A stretch of DNA of 64,000 bases from Cinclus cinclus (Eukaryota; Chordata; Aves; Passeriformes; Cinclidae), in NCBI RefSeq assembly GCF_963662255.1, contig NW_026912197.1, positions 62,001 through 126,000 on the forward strand. The letters run 5' to 3'. This document shows, one piece after another, positions 22,287-34,226 of the stretch. Every line of letters starts with the position of its first letter. The stretch's first letter is position 1. The notes beneath the pieces are model-generated. The model was not told where the DNA came from. It saw only the letters and a program-made list of their open reading frames with translations, and did not search any database. The position numbers and the translations under genes are program-made.

Positions 22287-23830
22287 AGGCATGTTGGCTT
22301 TGAAAGGAGGCACTTTTCCCCAAGAAGCCAAACTCAAGAACCCACAATGCAGATGTCATTTTATAGAGCGCGTTTGGGCCTCTGATGGCAGCCAGGTTTG
22401 GAGGAGGGGGCAGCTTTGGTCTGGGAGAAATCCTCGTCCTTATGGAATTTTTGTAGGCAAAAGCCCTGCATGGGCTGCAGGCAAGTTGACTCCGAATGGA
22501 GGCACTTTTCCCCAAGAAGCCAAACTCAAGAGCCCTCTTGGCAGGTGTCATTTTGTAGGGCGCGTTTGGGCCTCTGATGGCAGCCAGGTTTGGAGGAGGG
22601 GGCAGCTTTGGTCTGGGAGAAATCCTCGTCCTTATGGAATTTTTGTAGGCAAAAGCCCAGGACGGGCCGCAGGCAAGTTGACTCCGAATGGAGGCACTTT
22701 TCCCCAAGAAGCCAAACTCAAGAGCCCACTTGGCATATGTCATTTTGTAGGGCGCGTTTGGGCCTCCGATGGCAGCCAGGTTTGGAGGAGGGGGCAGCTT
22801 TGGTCTGGGAGAAATCCTCGTCCTTATGGAATTTTTGTAGGCAAAAGCCCTGGACGGGCTGCAGGCAAGTTAGGCATGTTGGCTTTGAAAGGAGGCACTT
22901 TTCCCCAAGAAGCCAAACTCAAGAACCCACAATGCAGATGTCATTTTGTAGGGCGCGTTTGGGCCTCCGATGGCAGCCAGGTTTGGCGGAGGGGGCAGCT
23001 TTGGTCTGGGAGAAATCCTCGTCCTTATGGAATTTTTGTAGGCAAAAGCCCAGGACGGGCTGCAGGCAAGTTGACTCCGAATGGAGGCACTTTTCCCCAA
23101 GAAGCCAAACTCAAGAGCCCACTTGGCAGGTGTCATTTTGTAGGGCGCGTTTGGGCCTCCGATGGCAGCCAGGTTTGGAGGAGGGGGCAGCTTTGGTCTG
23201 GGAGAAATCCTCGTCCTTATGGAATTTTTGTAGGCAAAAGCCCAGGACGGGCCGCAGGCAAGTTGACTCCGAATGGAGGCACTTTTCCCCAAGAAGCCAA
23301 ACTCAAGAGCCCACTTGGCAGGTGTCATTTTGTAGGGCGCGTTTGGGCCTCTGATGGCAGCCAGGTTTGGAGGAGGGGGCAGCTTTGGTCTGGGAGAAAT
23401 CCTCGTCCTTATGGAATTTTTGTAGGCAAAAGCCCTGCATGGGCCGCAGGCAAGTTGACTCCGAAAGGAGGCACTTTTCCCCAAGAAGCCAAACTCAAGA
23501 GCCCACTTGGCAGATGTCATTTTGTAGGGCGCGTTTGGGCCTCCGATGGCAGCCAGGTTAGGAGGAGGGGGCAGCTTTGGTCTGGGAGAAATCCTCGTCC
23601 TTATGGAATTTTTGTAGGCAAAAGCCCTGGACGGGCTGCAGGCAAGTTGACTCCGAATGGAGGCACTTTTCCCCAAGAAGCCAAACTCAAGAGCCCACTT
23701 GGCAGATGTCATTTTGTAGGGCGCGTTTGGGCCTCTGATGGCAGCCAGGTTAGGAGGAGGGGGCAGCTTTGGTCTGGGAGAAATCCTCGTCCTTATGGAA
23801 TTTTTGTAGGCAAAAGCCCAGGACGGGCTG
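22287..23830 (+). repeat. Central block partner at +4,086 bp
   Basis: The spacing of 9-bp duplications and the variant order match about 26373-27790, 4,086 bp downstream (21 monomers plus six duplications). Shared variants include gagccctcttgg and ggtttggcgg. This copy alone has ttttatagagcg near 22360. Edges are approximate. Confidence 0.75.
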
Positions 23831-26235
23831 CAGGCAAGTTGACTCCGAATGGAGGCACTTTTCCCCAAGAAGCCAAACTCAAGAGCCCACTTGGCAGGTG
23901 TCATTTTGTAGGGCGCGTTTGGGCCTCTGATGGCAGCCAGGTTAGGAGGAGGGGGCAGCTTTGGTCTGGGAGAAATCCTCGTCCTTATGGAATTTTTGTA
24001 GGCAAAAGCCCTGGACGGGCTGCAGGCAAGTTAGGCATGTTGGCTTTGAAAGGAGGCACTTTTCCCCAAGAAGCCAAACTCAAGAACCCACAATGCAGAT
24101 GTCATTTTGTAGGGCGCGTTTGGGCCTCTGATGGCAGCCAGGTTTGGAGGAGGGGGCAGCTTTGGTCTGGGAGAAATCCTCGTCCTTATGGAATTTTTGT
24201 AGGCAAAAGCCCTGCATGGGCCGCAGGCAAGTTGACTCCGAATGGAGGCACTTTTCCCCAAGAAGCCAAACTCAAGAGCCCTCTTGGCAGGTGTCATTTT
24301 GTAGGGCGCGTTTGGGCCTCTGATGGCAGCCAGGTTTGGAGGAGGGGGCAGCTTTGGTCTGGGAGAAATCCTCGTCCTTATGGAATTTTTGTAGGCAAAA
24401 GCCCTGCATGGGCCGCAGGCAAGTTGACTCCGAAAAGAGGCATTTTTCACCAAGAAGCCAAACTCAAGAGCCCACTTGGCATATGTCATTTTGTAGGGCG
24501 CGTTTGGGCCTCTGATGGCAGCCAGGTTAGGAGGAGGGGGCAGCTTTGGTCTGGGAGAAATCCTCGTCCTTATGGAATTTTTGTAGGCAAAAGCCCTGGA
24601 CGGGCTGCAGGCAAGTTAGGCATGTTGGCTTTGAAAGGAGGCACTTTTCCCCAAGAAGCCAAACTCAAGAGCCCACTTGGCAGGTGTCATTTTGTAGGGC
24701 GCGTTTGGGCCTCCGATGGCAGCCAGGTTTGGAGGAGGGGGCAGCTTTGGTCTGGGAGAAATCCTCGTCCTTATGGAATTTTTGTAGGCAAAAGCCCAGG
24801 ACGGGCTGCAGGCAAGTTGACTCCGAATGGAGGCACTTTTCCCCAAGAAGCCAAACTCAAGAGCCCACTTGGCAGATGTCATTTTGTAGGGCGCGTTTGG
24901 GCCTCCGATGGCAGCCAGGTTTGGAGGAGGGGGCAGCTTTGGTCTGGGAGAAATCCTCGTCCTTATGGAATTTTTGTAGGCAAAAGCCCTGGACGGGCTG
25001 CAGGCAAGTTAGGCATGTTGGCTTTGAAAGGAGGCACTTTTCCCCAAGAAGCCAAACTCAAGAACCCACAATGCAGATGTCATTTTGTAGGGCGCGTTTG
25101 GGCCTCCGATGGCAGCCAGGTTTGGCGGAGGGGGCAGCTTTGGTCTGGGAGAAATCCTCGTCCTTATGGAATTTTTGTAGGCAAAAGCCCAGGACGGGCC
25201 GCAGGCAAGTTGACTCCGAATGGAGGCACTTTTCCCCAAGAAGCCAAACTCAAGAGCCCACTTGGCAGGTGTCATTTTGTAGGGCGCGTTTGGGCCTCCG
25301 ATGGCAGCCAGGTTTGGAGGAGGGGGCAGCTTTGGTCTGGGAGAAATCCTCGTCCTTCTGGAATTTTTGTAGGCAAAAGCCCAGGACGGGCCGCAGGCAA
25401 GTTGACTCCGAATGGAGGCACTTTTCCCCAAGAAGCCAAACTCAAGAGCCCACTTGGCAGGTGTCATTTTGTAGGGCGCGTTTGGGCCTCTGATGGCAGC
25501 CAGGTTTGGAGGAGGGGGCAGCTTTGGTCTGGGAGAAATCCTCGTCCTTATGGAATTTTTGTAGGCAAAAGCCCTGCATGGGCCGCAGGCAAGTTGACTC
25601 CGAAAGGAGGCACTTTTCCCCAAGAAGCCAAACTCAAGAGCCCACTTGGCAGATGTCATTTTGTAGGGCGCGTTTGGGCCTCCGATGGCAGCCAGGTTTG
25701 GAGGAGGGGGCAGCTTTGGTCTGGGAGAAATCCTCGTCCTTATGGAATTTTTGTAGGCAAAAGCCCAGGACGGGCTGCAGGCAAGTTAGGCATGTTGGCT
25801 TTGGAAGGAGGCACTTTTCCCCAAGAAGCCAAACTCAAGAACCCACAATGCAGATGTCATTTTGTAGGGCGCGTTTGGGCCTCCGATGGCAGCCAGGTTT
25901 GGAGGAGGGGGCAGCTTTGGTCTGGGAGAAATCCTCGTCCTTATGGAATTTTTGTAGGCAAAAGCCCTGCATGGGCCGCAGGCAAGTTGACTCCGAAAGG
26001 AGGCACTTTTCCCCAAGAAGCCAAACTCAAGAGCCCACTTGGCATATGTCATTTTGTAGGGCGCGTTTGGGCCTCCGATGGCAGCCAGGTTTGGAGGAGG
26101 GGGCAGCTTTGGTCTGGGAGAAATCCTCGTCCTTATGGAATTTTTGTAGGCAAAAGCCCAGGACGGGCTGCAGGCAAGTTGACTCCGAATGGAGGCACTT
26201 TTCCCCAAGAAGCCAAACTCAAGAGCCCACTTGGC
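23830..26235 (+). repeat. Central block, copy 1 of the 4,863-bp-offset pair
   Basis: Matches about 28693-31098 at 25 monomers plus seven 9-bp duplications. The strongest marker is the rare cluster aaaagaggcatttttcacc near 24434, seen again only near 29297. The shared ggctttggaagg after a duplication (25798/30661) is a second marker. A handful of single-base differences separate the copies. Confidence 0.85.
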
Positions 26236-28692
26236 AGGTGTCATTTTGTAGGGCGCGTTTGGGCCTCTGATGGCAGCCAGGTTAGGAGGAGGGGGCAGCT
26301 TTGGTCTGGGAGAAATCCTCGTCCTTATGGAATTTTTGTAGGCAAAAGCCCTGGACGGGCTGCAGGCAAGTTAGGCATGTTGGCTTTGAAAGGAGGCACT
26401 TTTCCCCAAGAAGCCAAACTCAAGAACCCACAATGCAGATGTCATTTTGTAGGGCGCGTTTGGGCCTCTGATGGCAGCCAGGTTTGGAGGAGGGGGCAGC
26501 TTTGGTCTGGGAGAAATCCTCGTCCTTATGGAATTTTTGTAGGCAAAAGCCCTGCATGGGCCGCAGGCAAGTTGACTCCGAAAGGAGGCACTTTTCCCCA
26601 AGAAGCCAAACTCAAGAGCCCTCTTGGCAGGTGTCATTTTGTAGGGCGCGTTTGGGCCTCTGATGGCAGCCAGGTTTGGAGGAGGGGGCAGCTTTGGTCT
26701 GGGAGAAATCCTCGTCCTTATGGAATTTTTGTAGGCAAAAGCCCAGGACGGGCCGCAGGCAAGTTGACTCCGAATGGAGGCACTTTTCCCCAAGAAGCCA
26801 AACTCAAGAGCCCACTTGGCATATGTCATTTTGTAGGGCGCGTTTGGGCCTCCGATGGCAGCCAGGTTTGGAGGAGGGGGCAGCTTTGGTCTGGGAGAAA
26901 TCCTCGTCCTTATGGAATTTTTGTAGGCAAAAGCCCTGGACGGGCTGCAGGCAAGTTAGGCATGTTGGCTTTGAAAGGAGGCACTTTTCCCCAAGAAGCC
27001 AAACTCAAGAACCCACAATGCAGATGTCATTTTGTAGGGTGCGTTTGGGCCTCCGATGGCAGCCAGGTTTGGCGGAGGGGGCAGCTTTGGTCTGGGAGAA
27101 ATCCTCGTCCTTATGGAATTTTTGTAGGCAAAAGCCCAGGACGGGCTGCAGGCAAGTTGACTCCGAATGGAGGCACTTTTCCCCAAGAAGCCAAACTCAA
27201 GAGCCCACTTGGCAGGTGTCATTTTGTAGGGCGCGTTTGGGCCTCCGATGGCAGCCAGGTTTGGAGGAGGGGGCAGCTTTGGTCTGGGAGAAATCCTCGT
27301 CCTTATGGAATTTTTGTAGGCAAAAGCCCAGGACGGGCCGCAGGCAAGTTGACTCCGAATGGAGGCACTTTTCCCCAAGAAGCCAAACTCAAGAGCCCAC
27401 TTGGCAGGTGTCATTTTGTAGGGCGCGTTTGGGCCTCTGATGGCAGCCAGGTTTGGAGGAGGGGGCAGCTTTGGTCTGGGAGAAATCCTCGTCCTTATTG
27501 AATTTTTTTAGGCAAAAGCCCTGCATGGGCCGCAGGCAAGTTGACTCCGAAAGGAGGCACTTTTCCCCAAGAAGCCAAACTCAAGAGCCCACTTGGCAGA
27601 TGTCATTTTGTAGGGCGCGTTTGGGCCTCCGATGGCAGCCAGGTTAGGAGGAGGGGGCAGCTTTGGTCTGGGAGAAATCCTCGTCCTTATGGAATTTTTG
27701 TAGGCAAAAGCCCTGGACGGGCTGCAGGCAAGTTGACTCCGAATGGAGGCACTTTTCCCCAAGAAGCCAAACTCAAGAGCCCACTTGGCAGATGTCATTT
27801 TGTAGGGCGCGTTTGGGCCTCTGATGGCAGCCAGGTTAGGAGGAGGGGGCAGCTTTGGTCTGGGAGAAATCCTCGTCCTTATGGAATTTTTGTAGGCAAA
27901 AGCCCTGGACGGGCTGCAGGCAAGTTAGGCATGTTGGCTTTGAAAGGAGGCACTTTTCCCCAAGAAGCCATACTCAAGAACCCACAATGCAGATGTCATT
28001 TTGTAGGGCGCGTTTGGGCCTCCGATGGCAGCCAGGTTTGGAGGAGGGGGCAGCTTTGGTCTGGGAGAAATCCTCGTCCTTATGGAATTTTTGTAGGCAA
28101 AAGCCCAGGACGGACCGCAGGCAAGTTGACTCCGAATGGAGGCACTTTTCCCCAAGAAGCCAAACTCAAGAGCCCACTTGGCAGGTGTCATTTTGTAGGG
28201 CGCGTTTGGGCCTCTGATGGCAGCCAGGTTTGGAGGAGGGGGCAGCTTTGGTCTGGGAGAAATCCTCGTCCTTATGGAATTTTTGTAGGCAAAAGCCCTG
28301 CATGGGCCGCAGGCAAGTTGACTCCAAATGGAGGCACTTTTCCCCAAGAAGCCAAACTCAAGAGCCCACTTGGCAGGTGTCATTTTGTAGGGCGCGTTTG
28401 GGCCTCCGATGGCAGCCAGGTTTGGAGGAGGGGGCAGCTTTGGTCTGGGAGAAATCCTCGTCCTTATGGAATTTTTGTAGGCAAAAGCCCAGGACGGGCC
28501 TCAGTCAAGTTGACTCCGAATGGAGGCACTTTTCCCCAAGAAGCCAAACTCAAGAGCCCACTTGGCATATGTCATTTTGTAGGGCGCGTTTGGGCCTCCG
28601 ATGGCAGCCAGGTTTGGAGGAGGGGGCAGCTTTGGTCTGGGAGAAATCCTCGTCCTTATGGAATTTTTGTAGGCAAAAGCCCAGGACGGGCT

Positions 28693-31098
28693 GCAGGCAA
28701 GTTGACTCCGAATGGAGGCACTTTTCCCCAAGAAGCCAAACTCAAGAGCCCACTTGGCAGGTGTCATTTTGTAGGGCGCGTTTGGGCCTCTGATGGCAGC
28801 CAGGTTAGGAGGAGGGGGCAGCTTTGGTCTGGGAGAAATCCTCGTCCTTATGGAATTTTTGTAGGCAAAAGCCCTGGACGGGCTGCAGGCAAGTTAGGCA
28901 TGTTGGCTTTGAAAGGAGGCACTTTTCCCCAAGAAGCCAAACTCAAGAACCCACAATGCAGATGTCATTTTGTAGGGCGCGTTTGGGCCTCTGATGGCAG
29001 CCAGGTTTGGAGGAGGGGGCAGCTTTGGTCTGGGAGAAATCCTCGTCCTTATGGAATTTTTGTAGGCAAAAGCCCTGCATGGGCCGCAGGCAAGTTGACT
29101 CCGAATGGAGGCACTTTTCCCCAAGAAGCCAAACTCAAGAGCCCTCTTGGCAGGTGTCATTTTGTAGGGCGCGTTTGGGCCTCTGATGGCAGCCAGGTTT
29201 GGAGGAGGGGGCAGCTTTGGTCTGGGAGAAATCCTCGTCCTTATGGAATTTTTGTAGGCAAAAGCCCTGCATGGGCCGCAGGCAAGTTGACTCCGAAAAG
29301 AGGCATTTTTCACCAAGAAGCCAAACTCAAGAGCCCACTTGGCATATGTCATTTTGTAGGGCGCGTTTGGGCCTCTGATGGCAGCCAGGTTAGGAGGAGG
29401 GGGCAGCTTTGGTCTGGGAGAAATCCTCGTCCTTATGGAATTTTTGTAGGCAAAAGCCCTGGACGGGCTGCAGGCAAGTTAGGCATGTTGGCTTTGAAAG
29501 GAGGCACTTTTCCCCAAGAAGCCAAACTCAAGAGCCCACTTGGCAGGTGTCATTTTGTAGGGCGCGTTTGGGCCTCCGATGGCAGCCAGGTTTGGAGGAG
29601 GGGGCAGCTTTGGTCTGGGAGAAATCCTCGTCCTTATGGAATTTTTGTAGGCAAAAGCCCAGGACGGGCCGCAGGCAAGTTGACTCCGAATGGAGGCACT
29701 TTTCCCCAAGAAGCCAAACTCAAGAGCCCACTTGGCAGATGTCATTTTGTAGGGCGCGTTTGGGCCTCCGATGGCAGCCAGGTTTGGAGGAGGGGGCAGC
29801 TTTGGTCTGGGAGAAATCCTCGTCCTTATGGAATTTTTGTAGGCAAAAGCCCTGGACGGGCTGCAGGCAAGTTAGGCATGTTGGCTTTGAAAGGAGGCAC
29901 TTTTCCCCAAGAAGCCAAACTCAAGAACCCACAATGCAGATGTCATTTTGTAGGGCGCGTTTGGGCCTCCGATGGCAGCCAGGTTTGGAGGAGGGGGCAG
30001 CTTTGGTCTGGGAGAAATCCTCGTCCTTATGGAATTTTTGTAGGCAAAAGCCCAGGACGGGCCGCAGGCAAGTTGACTCCGAATGGAGGCACTTTTCCCC
30101 AAGAAGCCAAACTCAAGAGCCCACTTGGCAGGTGTCATTTTGTAGGGCGCGTTTGGGCCTCCGATGGCAGCCAGGTTTGGAGGAGGGGGCAGCTTTGGTC
30201 TGGGAGAAATCCTCGTCCTTCTGGAATTTTTGTAGGCAAAAGCCCAGGACGGGCCGCAGGCAAGTTGACTCCGAATGGAGGCACTTTTCCCCAAGAAGCC
30301 AAACTCAAGAGCCCACTTGGCAGGTGTCATTTTGTAGGGCGCGTTTGGGCCTCTGATGGCAGCCAGGTTTGGAGGAGGGGGCAGCTTTGGTCTGGGAGAA
30401 ATCCTCGTCCTTATGGAATTTTTGTAGGCAAAAGCCCTGCATGGGCCGCAGGCAAGTTGACTCCGAAAGGAGGCACTTTTCCCCAAGAAGCCAAACTCAA
30501 GAGCCCACTTGGCAGATGTCATTTTGTAGGGCGCGTTTGGGCCTCCGATGGCAGCCAGGTTTGGAGGAGGGGGCAGCTTTGGTCTGGGAGAAATCCTCGT
30601 CCTTATGGAATTTTTGTAGGCAAAAGCCCAGGACGGGCTGCAGGCAAGTTAGGCATGTTGGCTTTGGAAGGAGGCACTTTTCCCCAAGAAGCCAAACTCA
30701 AGAAACCACAATGCAGATGTCATTTTGTAGGGCGCGTTTGGGCCTCCGATGGCAGCCAGGTTTGGAGGAGGGGGCAGCTTTGGTCTGGGAGAAATCCTCG
30801 TCCTTATGGAATTTTTGTAGGCAAAAGCCCTGCATGGGCCGCAGGCAAGTTGACTCCGAATGGAGGCACTTTTCCCCAAGAAGCCAAACTCAAGAGCCCA
30901 CTTGGCATATGTCATTTTGTAGGGCGCGTTTGGGCCTCCGATGGCAGCCAGGTTTGGAGGAGGGGGCAGCTTTGGTCTGGGAGAAATCCTCGTCCTTATG
31001 GAATTTTTGTAGGCAAAAGCCCAGGACGGGCTGCAGGCAAGTTGACTCCGAATGGAGGCACTTTTCCCCAAGAAGCCAAACTCAAGAGCCCACTTGGC
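28693..31098 (+). repeat. Central block, copy 2 of the 4,863-bp-offset pair
   Basis: Partner of 23830-26235. It differs for example by gaaaccacaatgc near 30702 and by gactccgaatgg near 30856 where copy 1 has gactccgaaagg. The stretch between the two copies (about 26373-28690) matches other parts of the central domain at 4,086 and 6,609 bp, so the region is a mosaic. Confidence 0.85.
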
Positions 31099-34000
31099 AG
31101 ATGTCATTTTGTAGGGCGCGTTTGGGCCTCTGATGGCAGCCAGGTTAGGAGGAGGGGGCAGCTTTGGTCTGGGAGAAATCCTCGTCCTTATGGAATTTTT
31201 GTAGGCAAAAGCCCTGGACGGGCTGAAGGCAAGTTAGGCATGTTGGCTTTGAAAGGAGGCACTTTTCCCCAAGAAGCCAAACTCAAGAGCCCACTTGGCA
31301 GGTGTCATTTTGTAGGGCGCGTTTGGGCCTCCGATGGCAGCCAGGTTTGGAGGAGGGGGTAGCTTTGGTCTGGGAGAAATCCTCGTCCTTATGGAATTTT
31401 TGTAGGCAAAAGCCCTGGACGGGCTGCAGGTAAGTTGACTCCGAATGGAGGCACTTTTCCCCAAGAAGCCAAACTCAAGAGCCCACTTGGCAGATGTCAT
31501 TTTGTAGGGCGCGTTTGGGCCTCTGATGGCAGCCAGGTTTGGAGGAGGGGGCAGCTTTGGTCTGGGAGAAATCCTCGTCCTTATGGAATTTTTGGGGGCA
31601 AAAGCCCAGGACGGGCCGCAGGCAAGTTAGGCATGTTGGCTTTGAAAGGAGGCACTTTTCCCCAAGAAGCCAAACTCAAGAACCCACAATGCAGATGTCA
31701 TTTTGTAGGGCGCGTTTGGGCCTCCGATGGCAGCCAGGTTTGGAGGAGGGGGCAGCTTTGGTCTGGGAGAAATCCTCGTCCTTATGGAATTTTTGTAGGC
31801 AAAAGCCCTGCATGGGCCGCAGGCAAGTTGACTCCGAAAGGAGGCACTTTTCCCCAAGAAGCCAAACTCAAGAGCCCACTTGGCAGGTGTCATTTTGTAG
31901 GGCGCGTTTGGGCCTCCGATGGCAGCCAGGTTTGGAGGAGGGGGCAGCTTTGGTCTGGGAGAAATCCTCGTCCTTATGGAATTTTTGTAGCAAAAGCCCA
32001 GGACGGGCCGCAGGCAAGTAGGGCATGTTGGCTTTGAAAGGAGGCACTTTTCCCCAAGAAGCCAAACTCAAGAGCCCACTTGGCAGGTGTCATTTTGTAG
32101 GGCGCGTTTGGGCCTCCGATGGCAGCCAGGTTTGGAGGAGGGGGCAGCTTTGGTCTGGGAGAAATCCTCGTCCTTATGGAATTTTTGTAGGCAAAAGCCC
32201 TGCATGGGCCGCAGGCAAGTTGACTCCGAAAGGAGGCACTTTTCCCCAAGAAGCCAAACTCAAGTGCCCACTTGGCATATGTCATTTTGTAGGGCGCGTT
32301 TGGGCCTCCGATGGCAGCCAGGTTTGGAGGAGGGGGCAGATTTGGTCTGGGAGAAATCCTCGTCCTTATGGAATTTTTGTAGGCAAAAGCCCAGGACGGG
32401 CCGCAGGCAAGTTGACTCCGAATGGAGGCACTTTTCCCCAAGAAGCCAAACTCAAGAGCCCACTTGGCAGATGTCATTTTGTAGGGCGCGTTTGGGCCTC
32501 TGATGGCAGCCAGGTTAGGAGGAGGGGGCAGCTTTGGTCTGGGAGAAATCCTCGTCCTTATGGAATTTTTGTAGGCAAAAGCCCTGGACGGGCTGCAGGC
32601 AAGTTAGGCATGTTGGCTTTGAAAGGAGGCACTTTTCCCCAAGAAGCCAAACTCAAGAGCCCACTTGGCAGGTGTCATTTTGTAGGGCGCGTTTGGGCCT
32701 CCGATGGCAGCCAGGTTTGGAGGAGGGGGCAGCTTTGGTCTGGGAGAAATCCTCGTCCTTATGGAATTTTTGTAGGCAAAAGCCCAGGACGGGCCGCAGG
32801 CAAGTTGGCTCCGAATGGAGGCACTTTTCCCCAAGAAGCCAAACTCAAGAGCCCACTTGGCAGGTGTCATTTTGTAGGGCGCGTTTGGGCCTCCGATGGC
32901 AGCCAGGTTTGGAGGAGGGGGTAGCTTTGGTCTGGGAGAAATCCTCGTCCTTATGGAATTTTTGTAGGCAAAAGCCCAGGACGGGCCGCAGGCAAGTTGA
33001 CTCCGAAAGGAGGCTCTTTTCCCCAAGAAGCCAAACTCAAGAGCCCACTTGGCATATGTCATTTTGCAGGGCGCGTTTGGGCCTCCGATGGCAGCCAGGT
33101 TTGGAGGAGGGGGCAGCTTTGGTCTGGGAGAAATCCTCGTCCTTATGGAATTTTTGTAGGCAAAAGCCCAGGACGGGCTGCAGGCAAGTTGACTCCGAAT
33201 GGAGGCACTTTTCCCCAAGAAGCCAAACTCAAGAGCCCACTTGGCAGATGTCATTTTGTAGGGCGCGTTTGGGCCTCTGATGGCAGCCAGGTTAGGAGGA
33301 GGGGGCAGCTTTGGTCTGGGAGAAATCCTCGTCCTTATGGAATTTTTGGGGGCAAAAGCCCAGGACGGGCCGCAGGCAAGTTAGGCATGTTGGCTTTGAA
33401 AGGAGGCACTTTTCCCCAAGAAGCCAAACTCAAGAACCCACAATGCAGATGTCATTTTGTAGGGCGCGTTTGGGCCTCCGATGGCAGCCAGGTTTGGAGG
33501 AGGGGGCAGCTTTGGTCTGGGAGAAATCCTCGTGCTTATGGAATTTTTGTAGGCAAAAGCCCTGCATGGGCCGCAGGCAAGTTGACTCCGAAAGGAGGCA
33601 CTTTTCCCCAAGAAGCCAAACTCAAGAGCCCACTTGGCAGATGTCATTTTGTAGGGCGCGTTTGGGCCTCCGATGGCAGCCAGGTTTGGAGGAGGGGGCA
33701 GCTTTGGTCTGGGAGAAATCCTCGTCCTTATGGAATTTTTGTAGCAAAAGCCCAGGACGGGCCGCAGGCAAGTTAGGCATGTTGGCTTTGAAAGGAGGCA
33801 CTTTTCCCCAAGAAGCCAAACTCAAGAGCCCACTTGGCAGGTGTCATTTTGTAGGGCGCGTTTGGGCCTCCGATGGCAGCCAGGTTTGGAGGAGGGGGTA
33901 GCTTTGGTCTGGGAGAAATCCTCGTCCTTATGGAAATTTTGTAGGCAAAAGCCCTGGACGGGCTGCAGGCAAGTTGACTCCGAATGGAGGCACTTTTCCC

Positions 34001-34226
34001 CAAGAAGCCAAACTCAAGAGCCCACTTGGCAGATGTCATTTTGTAGGGCGCGTTTGGGCCTCTGATGGCAGCCAGGTTTGGAGGAGGGGGCAGCTTTGGT
34101 CTGGGAGAAATCCTCGTCCTTATGGAATTTTTGTAGCAAAAGCCCAGGACGGGCCGCAGGCAAGTTGACTCCGAAAGGAGGCACTTTTCCCCAAGAAGCC
34201 AAACTCAAGAGCCCACTTGGCATATG

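Noticed and set aside
18340..27501. A 3,053-codon plus-strand open frame that could be a giant repetitive protein
   Set aside because: It is the satellite read through 192- and 201-bp units. Other frames are open too, it has no unique N or C terminus, no promoter or codon bias, and the same frame is broken elsewhere by the ggtagc allele and one-base deletions.
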